Of a DNA stretch of 64,000 nt, positions 32,482-41,700 are shown one piece after another. The translations under genes were made by a program, and so were the position numbers. Within the stretch, counting starts at the first letter, position 1. Each line of letters begins with the position of its first letter. Below the pieces are notes generated by a model. The model was not told where the DNA came from. It saw only the letters and a list, made by a program, of their open reading frames with translations, and did not search any database. The stretch covers positions 558,001 to 622,000 of the forward strand of contig NZ_CBDDJA010000002.1 in NCBI RefSeq assembly GCF_965229315.1, written 5' to 3'. The stretch comes from Pelomonas sp965229315. Lineage in GTDB: Bacteria; Pseudomonadota; Gammaproteobacteria; Burkholderiales; Burkholderiaceae_C.

Positions 32482-32742
32482 TCAGCCTTCGAGTGTTGGC
32501 GGAGTTGAACCGTCCGGGCCGCTTGCTGTGTCTCGACGCCCCTTGGCCTTCGCGGCGACCTTGAGCGCACCAAGTTTTGCGAGCAGTTCCATGCCCTTAG
32601 GACTCAGCATCGGCCGGGCGCCCGGGTCTTGCTTCTCGAGGAGACCGGACTCGTCGAGGTATTCCAGATCCGCGGGGTCAACCGCTTCCCCTTTGGAGAC
32701 GGCCCACAGGGCCTGGCAGAGCGCTTCTTGCAACGGCGTCAT
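32482..32742 (-). CDS. Small protein, unknown
   Basis: An 86-residue protein (MTPLQEALCQALWAVSKGEA...) with AAGGAGGG six bases before the ATG. Helical throughout; the middle (LEYLDESGLLEKQDPGARPM then LSPKGMELLAKLG) looks like a small winged-helix or phage regulatory fold, but I cannot confirm this. The C-terminus is basic then acidic. The good ribosome-binding site supports expression. Confidence 0.5.
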   Translation of the reverse strand: MTPLQEALCQALWAVSKGEAVDPADLEYLDESGLLEKQDPGARPMLSPKGMELLAKLGALKVAAKAKGRRDTASGPDGSTPPTLEG

Positions 32743-33020
32743 GGAACCCTCCTTGGTGTAGCGGGATGTTAGGCGCCAAACGAAGCCCGCCCGGCACTCA
32801 CGGCGGGCTTCTTCGTTTCCGCCTCCGGAACTTCACGCTGCCGGCGCGTGGGACTGGCGAGCACCCAGTCCGGCCATGTACCGCACGCACTCTGCGGAGC
32901 CGGCGCGAGTGAAAACGGCATGGCGGAAGCGCCTCCCCCAGCGGGTTGCGCAGGCCGACACGCTGAGCCAGCCCCAGCGGGGGTGAGTCCGATGGCTCGG
33001 CACCCGCCCGCACGGGCATT
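32743..33020. other. Intergenic stretch with a strong two-way hairpin
   Basis: The perfect 10-base inverted repeat GAAGCCCGCC (32782-32791) / GGCGGGCTTC (32802-32811) is followed by TTCGTTT on the plus strand and CGTTTGG on the minus strand, so it may terminate in both directions. The rest shows no gene with a start; it may be decayed lysis-gene sequence. Confidence 0.45.
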
Positions 33021-33405
33021 CGGACAACCGCCGAGCGCCAGGCTCGCGAAGCCTCGGAGCGTGAGGCCAAGGCTGCGGAACTCATCACCCAACAACGCCA
33101 GGAGGCGATAGATGCTGACCACAAAGACCGCCCTGGCTCTCCAGGCTGCTGCTGATCGCCTGCGCGGCTCTAACGGCCAGCTGCAGCGCTACGTCACCGA
33201 CTTGTCCACCTCCCTTGCCGATCAAGCGGGAGATCCAGCCCTTGCCGGCAGCTGCGCTCCCGCCACCGCGGCCCTCGATCTGTCAGCCCGCCTGCTCGGA
33301 CGGGTTGACGACGCTGCGGCAGAGCTTGCGGTCTACGCCGATCAGGTTCGGGCCGCCCACCAGCTCTGCGTCAGCACCTTCAACGCCTTGAGGACCAAGC
33401 CATGA
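33021..33405 (+). pseudogene. Phage lysis-type (Rz/DUF2514-like) gene, frameshifted
   Basis: From about 33021, one frame encodes a typical spanin coiled coil (ERQAREASEREAKAAELITQ then QRQEAIDADHK) and runs out at 33153. The frame opening with ATG 33112 (97 residues) continues the expected pattern (ALALQAAADRLRG; DDAAAELAVYADQVRAAHQL then C), which resembles the C-terminal half of DUF2514/Rz-type proteins. The two parts join sensibly if a one-base shift occurred near 33120-33130. AGGAGG precedes ATG 33112, so the 3' part (33112-33405) could still be translated. I infer decay of a phage lysis gene, but a real small gene from 33112 is possible. Confidence 0.45.
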
Positions 33406-33593
33406 GAACCGCAAAGTACGAGTGGTACCAGGCCGCTGCCGGCGGCTTCCGCTGGCGCCTGAAGGCTGCGAACGGAGAGATCGTCGCCGCTGGCGAGGAC
33501 TACAAGACAAAGGCCGGCGTACTGCGCGGCATCAAGGCGCACCGCCGCGCCTCCCGCACGGCCGTTGTTGTTAAGGGCAAGCTGCCTCGCTGA
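33402..33593 (+). CDS. YegP/DUF1508-family small protein
   Basis: A 63-residue protein with the DUF1508 pattern: YEWYQAAAGGFRWRLKAANG then EIVAAGEDYKTKAGVLRGIK. YegP-type proteins are small alpha/beta proteins of unknown molecular function, found in chromosomes and phages. The ATG overlaps the upstream stop (ATGA), so it is translationally coupled to the preceding frame. Confidence 0.7.
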   Translation: MRTAKYEWYQAAAGGFRWRLKAANGEIVAAGEDYKTKAGVLRGIKAHRRASRTAVVVKGKLPR

Positions 33594-33595
33594 CC

Positions 33596-33826
33596 ATGCG
33601 CGGCGCCATCGCCCGCTGGCTGCTACGCATGGCGCTACGGCTGGACCCCTACGACCCGTTCGCCGGGATGCTGTTCGTCGACGTCGACCGAGGCATGCGC
33701 GGACGGTGGCTGCTGATCGCCACGTTCGGAGACGGCGAGCAGGCGAGGGCGGCGCAGTCGTACCTGTTGGGGCGGCGCTATGCGGGGATTGGGCTCAACG
33801 GAGGTGGCGCTTCGATTGGGCGTTAA
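33596..33826 (+). CDS. Small protein, unknown
   Basis: A 76-residue protein (MRGAIARWLLRMALRLDPYD...) two bases after the DUF1508 gene. The N-terminal helix is amphipathic and basic; the middle (WLLIATFGDGEQARAAQSYL) may be a strand-helix unit. No family recognised. It ends the phage-like stretch. Confidence 0.45.
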   Translation: MRGAIARWLLRMALRLDPYDPFAGMLFVDVDRGMRGRWLLIATFGDGEQARAAQSYLLGRRYAGIGLNGGGASIGR

Positions 33827-33847
33827 ACCTCGTCCGCGAACCGCCCT

Positions 33848-33950
33848 GAATATCAGACAGGCGTCTGATATTCCGTTCGCCTCAATGACAAATGGGTTAC
33901 GTCTTGCGACGTAACCCATTGATTTGTTTGGTGGCGCTTCAGGGAGCCAC
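33848..33950. repeat. Cluster of three strong hairpins
   Basis: Three stems lie within 100 bases. GAATATCAGAC / GTCTGATATTC (33848-33858, 33863-33873) is perfect, with a 4-base loop. AATGGGTTACGTC / GACGTAACCCATT (33891-33903, 33908-33920) is a perfect 13-base stem with a 4-base loop. GGTGGC and GCCACC form a third stem at about 33931-33950. They sit in a 450-base gene-free gap between the phage-like region and the restriction locus. They may be terminators, a REP-like repeat or a recombination site. Confidence 0.65.
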
Positions 33951-34246
33951 CACCAGAATGTTCGAAAGAGACGCCTCAGGTGAGGAGAATCAAGCACTTA
34001 GAACAACACTCCAGCGGCCTGGGTATGTCAGAAGTGTCAACCCGAAGTGTATACCCTCGCCCGGATTTCGGCGGCGCAGAGAGGCGCGTTGGAGCGTCAT
34101 TTTCCAGCGACGTGGCTGCAGTCGTGGCGGACCAATGTGACGCGTTGTGCTGGTCCGGCGACGCGACAGGCTGCGTCTTGTCAAGAGTGTGGCCACACCG
34201 GCGGTGGGCCAAACGCCTGAAGATTGCATCAACCGAATTGGTGCGA
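33951..34246. other. Gene-free stretch before the restriction locus
   Basis: About 300 bases with no supported gene. It contains a 12-base palindrome, GTGTGGCCACAC (34187-34198), about 50 bases before the promoter, which could be a regulatory site. Confidence 0.35.
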
Positions 34247-34275
34247 TTGACAACAGTTAAGAAATGGATAAATAT
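34247..34275 (+). promoter_or_regulatory. Promoter of the type I restriction-modification locus
   Basis: A consensus TTGACA (34247-34252) is followed by AT-rich TAAATA/AAATAT (34269-34275) at 16-17 bases spacing, just before the GTG at 34284. It should drive the whole locus, since the following genes overlap. Confidence 0.6.
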
Positions 34276-34283
34276 GCGTCACT

Positions 34284-34901
34284 GTGATTGATGCGAAATT
34301 CTTTCGTTTGGCTGATGTGGTTGGCGTCCAAGCCGGCTACCCGTTTCGCGGCTCCGTCGAGCCGGCAGACACCGGCGACGCAATTGCGCTGCAGATGAAG
34401 GACGTCGACCCAGATAGCGGCGTTGACTGGGCCGGCGCACTCCGTACGCACCTTCCCGGTCGGAAGTCGCCGGCATGGCTGTCGCCGGGTGATCTGCTCT
34501 TCGTCGCCAAGGGCGCCCGCTTCTATGCCGTGCAGGTGGACGCGCCGCCCATGCCGGCGGTCTGCGGCCCTGCCTTTTTCCACCTGCGTGTTCACCCGGG
34601 CGCCGCTATTGAACCGGCCTTCCTGGCGTGGCAGATCAACCAGCCGCCGATCCAGCGCCTGCTGATGCAGGGTGCTGAGGGTAGCGGCCAGCTCAGCATC
34701 CGCCGCCCGGTGCTGGAGGCGTTGCCGCTGGCCGTGCCGTCGCTGGCTCAGCAGCGCCACATCGTCGCGCTCGATGCGGCAGCGCGCTCCGAGCGTGCGG
34801 CGCTGCGCCGGCTGATCGAGAACCGCGAACAACAACTACACGCGCTGGCAGAAGCCCTCGCTATGGCTTCTGCGCGCAATTCCACGCCTGCAAATTCATG
34901 A
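34284..34901 (+). CDS. Half-size HsdS-like specificity protein (single target-recognition domain)
   Basis: A 205-residue protein resembling one half of a type I specificity subunit. It has an N-terminal target-recognition domain (LADVVGVQAGYPFRG; LSPGDLLFVAKGARFYAVQV), the ending SIRRPVLEALPLAVPSLAQQ and a long conserved helix (RSERAALRRLIENREQQLHA). Full HsdS has two such units; the second HsdS at 37513 is full length. Half-size S proteins can dimerise to give a symmetric recognition. It starts at GTG 34284 and its stop overlaps the hsdM ATG. Confidence 0.7.
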   Translation: MIDAKFFRLADVVGVQAGYPFRGSVEPADTGDAIALQMKDVDPDSGVDWAGALRTHLPGRKSPAWLSPGDLLFVAKGARFYAVQVDAPPMPAVCGPAFFHLRVHPGAAIEPAFLAWQINQPPIQRLLMQGAEGSGQLSIRRPVLEALPLAVPSLAQQRHIVALDAAARSERAALRRLIENREQQLHALAEALAMASARNSTPANS

Positions 34902-36421
34902 ACGATCTTGCCCCCAAAGCTCCTGTCAGCCAAGACAGCATCAACGCGGCCGTCTGGGCCGCTTGCGACACCTTCCGCGGCACGGTGGACCCCAGCATCT
35001 ACAAGGACTACGTCCTGACCATGCTGTTCCTGAAGTACGTTTCCGACGTCTGGCAGGACCACTACGACAGCTACAAGGCCCAGTACGGCGACCATCCCGA
35101 ACTGATCGCCGAGATGCTCAAGAACGAACGCTTCGTGCTGCCGGCCAGCGCCAGCTTCTATGCCCTGCACGCACTGCGTCACACCCCTGGCAACGGCGAG
35201 CGCATCGACAAAGCTCTGCACGCCATCGAAGACGCCAACCTCGCCAAGCTGCGCGACGTGTTCCAGGACATCCACTTCAACAGCAACAAGCTGGGCGATG
35301 AGCAGCAGAAGAACGACATCCTGCGCCACTTGCTGGAAGACTTCTCCAAGCCCGAGCTGAACCTGCGCGAGGGCCGCGTCGGCAACCTCGACGTCATTGG
35401 CAACGCCTACGAATTCCTCATCAAGAACTTCGCGTCCACCAGCGGCAAGAAGGCCGGCGAGTTCTACACGCCGCCCGAGGTGTCCACGCTGATGGCGCGC
35501 CTGATGGCGCCGCAGCCGGGTGACGAAATCTGCGACCCCACCTGCGGCTCGGGCTCGCTGCTGATGAAATGCGGCCGGCTGATCCGTGATGGCGCCTGCA
35601 GCCGCAAGTACGCGCTCTATGGGCAGGAGGCCATCGGCAGCACCTGGGCGCTGGCCAAGATGAACATGTTCCTGCACGGCGAGGACAACCACCGCATCGA
35701 GTGGGGCGACACTATCCGCAACCCCAAGCTGCTGGACGGTGCCAACAGCCTCAAGCATTTCGACATAGTGGTGGCCAACCCGCCCTTCAGCCTGGAGAAA
35801 TGGGGCTTCGAAGGTGCCGACGCCGACAAGTTCAGCCGCTTCCGCCGCGGCGTGCCGCCGCGCACCAAGGGCGACTATGCCTTCATCCTCCACATGGTCG
35901 AGACCATGAAGCCTGGCATCGGCCGCATGGCCGTGGTGGTGCCGCATGGCGTGCTGTTCCGCGGCGCGGCCGAGGGGCGCATCCGCCAGAAGCTGATCGA
36001 GGAGAACCTGCTCGACGTCGTGATCGGCCTGCCGGAGAAGCTGTTCTACGGCACGGGCATCCCCGCTGCCATCCTGCTGTTTGCCAAGCACAAGGCCGAC
36101 GACCGGGTGCTGTTCATCGACGCCAGCCGCGACTTCGAGGCCGGCAAGAACCAGAACTTGCTGCGCGAGGCCGACCTGCAGCGCATCCAGGCCACTGTGG
36201 CCGCACGCCAGCCGGTGCAGCGCTATGCCCACCTGGCCACGCCGGCCGAACTGGCTGAGAACGACTTCAACCTCAACATCCCGCGCTATGTGGACACCTT
36301 CGAGGAAGAGGCGCCCATCGACCTGATGGCCGTGCGCCGCGAACGGCTGGAGCTGAAGGCCGAACTGGCGCGGCTGGAGGCGCAGATGGACGTGTACCTG
36401 AAGGAGCTTGGTTATGAGTGA
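34898..36421 (+). CDS. hsdM: Type I restriction-modification methyltransferase subunit
   Basis: HsdM provides the N6-adenine methyltransferase activity of the type I complex. The 507-residue product has an N-terminal helical domain (AACDTFRGTVDPSIYKDYVL), the SAM motif EICDPTCGSGSLLMKCG and the catalytic NPPF in VVANPPFSLEKWGF. The C-terminus ends in a coiled coil (RRERLELKAELARLEAQMDV) that contacts HsdS. It overlaps the upstream half-size S gene and the downstream rhuM start, indicating one transcript. Confidence 0.95.
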   Translation: MNDLAPKAPVSQDSINAAVWAACDTFRGTVDPSIYKDYVLTMLFLKYVSDVWQDHYDSYKAQYGDHPELIAEMLKNERFVLPASASFYALHALRHTPGNGERIDKALHAIEDANLAKLRDVFQDIHFNSNKLGDEQQKNDILRHLLEDFSKPELNLREGRVGNLDVIGNAYEFLIKNFASTSGKKAGEFYTPPEVSTLMARLMAPQPGDEICDPTCGSGSLLMKCGRLIRDGACSRKYALYGQEAIGSTWALAKMNMFLHGEDNHRIEWGDTIRNPKLLDGANSLKHFDIVVANPPFSLEKWGFEGADADKFSRFRRGVPPRTKGDYAFILHMVETMKPGIGRMAVVVPHGVLFRGAAEGRIRQKLIEENLLDVVIGLPEKLFYGTGIPAAILLFAKHKADDRVLFIDASRDFEAGKNQNLLREADLQRIQATVAARQPVQRYAHLATPAELAENDFNLNIPRYVDTFEEEAPIDLMAVRRERLELKAELARLEAQMDVYLKELGYE

Positions 36422-37523
36422 GCCCTTGACCAGCGGCGGCGGGATCTCCCCGGGCGAGTTTCTGCTCTACGAAACAGAGGACGGCCGGGCGCGCGTGTCC
36501 TGCCGCTTCGTCGACGACTCGCTCTGGCTGACCCAAGCGCTGATGTCTGAGCTATTCCAAGTCACCGTGCCCACCATCAACGAACACCTGAAGACGCTGT
36601 ACGCCGACGGCGAAATCCACCCTGAGGCAACTATTAGGAAATTCCGAATGGTTCGTCAGGAGGGGGCTCGACAGGTCAGCCGGCAGATCGATCACTACAA
36701 CCTCGACGCGATCCTTGCCCTGGGCTATCGGGTGCGCTCGACCCGAGGAACACAGTTTCGACGCTGGGCCAGTGATCGCCTGAGCGAATACCTTGTCAAG
36801 GGCTTTGCGCTGGACGACGAGCGCCTAAAGAGCCCGCCGGTTGGCGACTCGGCGTTGCCCGATCGCTTCGGTGAGTTGCTCGACCGCATCCGCGACATCC
36901 GCGCCAGCGAGCGGCGCATGTACCTGCGTGTGCGCGAGATCTTCGCGATGGCGGCCGACTATGCCCCGTCGATGCCCGAGACCACGCGCTTCTTCAAGGT
37001 CATTCAGAACAAGCTGCACTTCGCGGTGCACGGGCAGACCGCGTCCGAGCTCATCGTGCGCCGCGCCGATGCCGCACAGCCCCACATGGGCCTCACCACC
37101 TGGAAGGGAGCGCAGGTCACCAAGGCCGACGTGGGCACTGCCAAGAACTACCTGCGCGACGGCGAGATCGGCGAAATGAACCGCATCGTGACCATGTGGC
37201 TGGACTTTGCTGAAGACCAGTCGCTACGCCGCAAGGAGGTGTTCCTCAAGGACTGGGCCGAGCGGCTGGACGCCTTCCTCAGCTTCAACGAACGCCAGGT
37301 GCTGGCGGGCGCGGGCAGCGTGTCGCACAAGCAAGCAGAGGCGCATGCCGAGGGTCAGTACGAGCGTTTTGCCGCGCAGCGCCGGGCTGCGTTGGAGGCG
37401 GAAGGCGAGGCCTATACGGCGCGCGTGCTAGAAGCGCCGACGGCGGACGAGGCCGGTGTGCAGGAACTGGGGCAGGTGGCTAGGCGGCTGGCGAAGAAGA
37501 AGGGGAAGAGCGATGCTGCCTGA
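36414..37523 (+). CDS. rhuM: RhuM-family protein within the restriction locus
   Basis: A 369-residue member of the RhuM (virulence RhuM/DOC-associated) family often found inside type I restriction loci. Typical segments are WLTQALMSELFQVTVPTINE (a DNA-binding-like helix pair), YNLDAILALGYRVRSTRGTQ then FRRWASDRLSEYLVKGF, and FFKVIQNKLHFAVHGQTASE. The molecular role is unknown, possibly a regulator or an accessory of the complex. It starts at ATG 36414, inside the end of hsdM, and overlaps the next hsdS by 11 bases. Confidence 0.85.
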   Translation: MSEPLTSGGGISPGEFLLYETEDGRARVSCRFVDDSLWLTQALMSELFQVTVPTINEHLKTLYADGEIHPEATIRKFRMVRQEGARQVSRQIDHYNLDAILALGYRVRSTRGTQFRRWASDRLSEYLVKGFALDDERLKSPPVGDSALPDRFGELLDRIRDIRASERRMYLRVREIFAMAADYAPSMPETTRFFKVIQNKLHFAVHGQTASELIVRRADAAQPHMGLTTWKGAQVTKADVGTAKNYLRDGEIGEMNRIVTMWLDFAEDQSLRRKEVFLKDWAERLDAFLSFNERQVLAGAGSVSHKQAEAHAEGQYERFAAQRRAALEAEGEAYTARVLEAPTADEAGVQELGQVARRLAKKKGKSDAA

Positions 37524-38793
37524 GGGATGGCGAGCCAGCACGGTCGGTGCGGAAGCGCGTTTCCTTTCCGGCGGGACGCCCAGCAAGCAGGAGGCAGCCT
37601 TTTGGGGCGGCTCGTTCCCTTGGGTTTCAGCCCGCGACATGAAGATGTTGGACCTGAAGTCCACGGCGCTGGGGCTCACTCAAACCGGCCGGGCGGTGTC
37701 TGCCGTCGCACCCGCCAATTCGGTCCTGGTGCTGACAAGAGGCATGACTCTGCTGAAAGATCTTCCCGTGTGTTTGATCGAACGGGAGATGGGATTCAAT
37801 CAAGACATCAAGGCACTGGTGCCCAAAGGCGCCGTTGATTCGCGGTTTCTTGCGTACCAGTTGCTCGCGCGCAGGAGAGAGATTCTCGATCTCGTAGACA
37901 CCGCAGGTCATGGGACGGGCCGTTTGGACACGGAGCTGCTGAAAGATGTGCCCCTCTCCGTCCCGCCGCTCGAAGAACAACGCCGAATCGCCAGCACCCT
38001 CGCAGCGTGGGACGACGCGATCAACCTTACGCAATCTCTATTGGCCAACCGCATGACGCAGTGGCAGGCTTTGCTTGCTGCGTTGCTGCACCTGCCGCCT
38101 GCCAACCCCGATACGAATGGCCATGGTGACAACGGCGGCTTTCCCGCGTCGGTGCAGCCAGGCATCCCGAAACTTCCGACTACACCAAAACGGTGGCGGC
38201 GCATTTCGCTAGGGCGTCATCTGACCGAAGTACGCCGACCTGCTGCACTGAACGCGGGCGACTCCTACCGGTTGGTCACTGTCAAACGTTCGCGCGGCGG
38301 CGTTGAGCTGCGTGAGACCTTGAACGGCGATGAGATCAAAACCCCCTCGCAGTTTTATGTGCGTGAAGGTGACTTCTTGATCTCCAAGCGCCAGATCGTC
38401 CACGGCGCCTGCGGCATCGTGCCGGCGCATCTGGACGGTGCTGTGGTGTCCAACGAATACGCGGTGCTGAACAGCGACGGCGAGATCACCCTGCAGTTTC
38501 TGCGCTATCTATCCGAGTCGCGCTACTTCCAGCAGACCTGCTTCCACTCCAGCATCGGCGTGCATGTCGAGAAGATGATCTTCAAGACGGAACGCTGGTT
38601 GAAGTGGCCGTTCAACATCCCACCGCTGCCTGAGCAGCGCCGCATCGTCGATATCCTGGATCTGGCGCGGCGTGAAGTGGAACTGCTTGAGCAGCAGGTG
38701 CTGGTGCTACGGCAGGAAAAAACCGCCCTCATGGCCGACCTACTCACCGGCAAGCGCCGCGTTCGCTTGCCCGCCACCGAGGTCCCCGCATGA
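37513..38793 (+). CDS. hsdS: Type I specificity subunit, full length
   Basis: A 426-residue HsdS with two target-recognition domains, each followed by a conserved helix. The first ends LKDVPLSVPPLEEQRRIAST; the second, in the C-terminal half, ends NIPPLPEQRRIVDILDLARR. HsdS determines the bipartite DNA sequence recognised by the complex. The ATG at 37513 is chosen as MLPEGWRASTVGAEARFLSG, a usual HsdS start. It overlaps both neighbours (rhuM before, hsdR after). Confidence 0.92.
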   Translation: MLPEGWRASTVGAEARFLSGGTPSKQEAAFWGGSFPWVSARDMKMLDLKSTALGLTQTGRAVSAVAPANSVLVLTRGMTLLKDLPVCLIEREMGFNQDIKALVPKGAVDSRFLAYQLLARRREILDLVDTAGHGTGRLDTELLKDVPLSVPPLEEQRRIASTLAAWDDAINLTQSLLANRMTQWQALLAALLHLPPANPDTNGHGDNGGFPASVQPGIPKLPTTPKRWRRISLGRHLTEVRRPAALNAGDSYRLVTVKRSRGGVELRETLNGDEIKTPSQFYVREGDFLISKRQIVHGACGIVPAHLDGAVVSNEYAVLNSDGEITLQFLRYLSESRYFQQTCFHSSIGVHVEKMIFKTERWLKWPFNIPPLPEQRRIVDILDLARREVELLEQQVLVLRQEKTALMADLLTGKRRVRLPATEVPA

Positions 38794-41700
38794 CCCCCGC
38801 CGCCCCGCAATCCAAAGAGCAGTACAGCGCCCACATTCCCGCGCTGCACTTGCTGTGCAACCTGGGCTGGAACTTCCTGTCCACCGTGCAGGCACTGGCG
38901 ATGCGCGGCGGCACGCGCGAGGTGATCCTGAAGCACCGTCTGGTGGAGGTGTTGCAGACCCGTCGCTACGACTACAAGGGGCAAAGCTACCCGCTGTCGG
39001 CCAGCGGCATCGAGCAGATCGTGCGCGAGCTGTCGACACCGAGCTTGACGGAGGGCCTGCTGCCGGCCAACGAGCGGCTGTACGCCAAGCTGGCACTGGG
39101 CATAACGGTCACCGAGTTCATGCCCGACGGCAAGAAGCACCAGCCCACGATCGCCATCGTGGACTGGGGCAACCCCGCAACCAACCGCTTCGACGTGACG
39201 GAAGAGCTGCAGGTGCTGTCGGCGCAAGGCACGCACCACCGCGCGCCCGACATCGTGGGCTACGTGAACGGCCTGCCGTTGGTGGTGATCGAAGCCAAGC
39301 GGCCCGAGGGCTCGTACGTGGCCAAGGCGATGGTGGCCGAGGGCGTGAGCCAGCACCTGCGCAACCAGCGGCCCGACGAGATACCGCAGCTGTACGCCCA
39401 CGCGCAGTTGCTGCTGGCCATCAGCCAAACCGAGGGCCGCTACGGCACGACCGGCACGGCGGCCAAGTTCTGGGCGCGCTGGCGCGAGGAGGAGTTCGAC
39501 GACCTGCACTGGGGCCGGCTGAAGAACGCCGCGATGCCGCTGGGCGTGCGCGAGGCCCTGTTCGACGGCAAGCCGGCAGCGCTGCGGTCCTACTTCGAGG
39601 CGCTGTGGGCCGAGCCCATGGTGGCAACCGAGCAGGACGTGCTGCTGATCGGCCTGCTGACGCCAGCACGGCTGCTGGAGTTCCTGCGCGCCTATGTGCT
39701 GTTCGATCGCAAGGTTGGCAAGATCGTGGCCCGCTACCAGCAGTTCTTCGGCATCCGCGCATTGCTGCAGCGGCTGCGCCTGCTGCGCCCCGACGGCAGC
39801 CGCGAGGGTGGCGTGATCTGGCACACCACAGGCTCGGGCAAGAGTTTCACGATGGTGTTCCTGACCAAGGCGCTGCTGCTGGTGGACGACCTTGCCGAGT
39901 GCCGCGTGGTGGTGGTGACCGACCGCGTGGATCTGGAGAGTCAGCTGGCGCGCAACTTCGTGTCAGGGGGCGCCTTCGGCTCGGCCATTGCGTCGCTGAA
40001 GGATGGCGAGAAGAGCCGAGCACTGTCGGGCCGCGACCTGGCGCGGCGCATCGGCACCGGCAACGAGCGCATCTCGTTCACGCTGGTACACAAGTTCAAC
40101 GCGGCAGCCAAGTTGCCTGAGTGCCGCAACGAATCGGCCAACCTGATCGTGCTCGTGGACGAGGGCCACCGCAGCCATGGTGGCGAGACGCATGAGCGCA
40201 TGAAGCAGGCGCTGCCGCGGGCGGCCTACGTGGCCTTCACCGGCACGCCGCTGCTGAAGAACGAGAAGACGGCGAGCAAGTTCGGCCCCATCGTGCACGC
40301 GTACACGATGCAGCGCGCGGTGGAGGACGAGACCGTGGCGCCGCTGCTCTACGAAGAGCGCGTGCCTGAGCTGACGATCAATGAAGAGGCAGTGAACCGC
40401 TGGTTCGACAAATTGACCGCCTCCCTGAGCGACGCGCAGCGCGCCGACCTGAAGAAGAAATTCGCCAAGAAGGGCGCCATCTACGGCGCGGCCGGCCGCA
40501 TCGAGTTGATTGCCTGGGACATTGCCACGCACTTCAACCAGCACTTCAAGCAGACGGGCCTGGGCCTCAAGGGCCAGCTCGCCACGGACAGCAAGCAGGA
40601 CGCCATCCGCTACAAGAAGGCGCTGGACGACACGGGGCTGGTGAGCAGTGCCATCGTGATGTCGGCACCCGACACCCGCGAAGGCAATTCGGAGGTGGAC
40701 GAGGAGACGTTGCCCGAAGTGCAGAAGTGGTGGAAGCAGACCGTGATGGCCAGCGGTCTGGATGCCGAGGACTATGAGCGGCAACTCGTTGCCGACTTCG
40801 GCAGTGATGGCGACCCTGATGTGCTGATCGTCGTGGACAAGCTGCTCACCGGCTTCGATGAGCCGCGCAACGCGGTGCTCTACATCGACAAGCCCTTGAA
40901 GGGGCACAATCTGATCCAGGCCGTGGCACGCGTGAACCGACTGCACGACGCCAAGCGTTTCGGCCTGCTGGTGGACTACCGAGGCATCCTGAAGGAGCTG
41001 GACACCGCCATCCGCGCCTACCAGGATCTGGAAGCGCGCACCCAGGGCGGCTTCGACATCGCCGACCTGGACGGGCTGTACCGGCCCATGGACACCGAGT
41101 ACAAGCGCCTGCCGGCACTGCACGAGCACATGTGGTCGTTCTTCAAGGCTGTGGTCAACAAGCGCGACCGCGAGCAATACCGCCAGCTGCTGACGCCGAA
41201 GTTCGTGACGGCACCGGACGGCGAGGAGTACGACGAGCGCCAGAAGCTGCGCGACGACTTTTATGCCGCCGTCACCGCCTTCGGGCTGTGTCTGCAGACG
41301 GCGCTGTCCAGCCGCAGTTTCTTCGAGGACAAGAGTTTCTCGGAGGGGCTGATCGAGCAGTACAAGGCCGACCTGCGCTTCTTCACCGAGCTGCGCCAGA
41401 CCGCCCGCCGCGACGCGATGGAGGTGGTGGACTACAGCGTGTACGAGGAGCAGATCCGCCGCCTCGTGGACAAGCAGGTCATCGGCACCGAAGTGCGCGA
41501 ACCCGAGGGCGTGTACCTGGTGCACCAGCTCGGCCAGCCGGAGGATCCCACGCAGTGGTCAGACGAGAAGACCCGCAACGAAACCGACCTGATCCGCACC
41601 CGCCTGCGCAAGACCATCGAGCAGGAACTGGCCGAGGATCCATATGCGCAGAAGGTGTTCGGCGAACTGCTGCGGCTGGCCATTGCCGAGGCGGAGGCGA

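Noticed and set aside
39963..41525. 520-codon open frame opposite hsdR
   Set aside because: Shadow of hsdR; no motif or translation signal.
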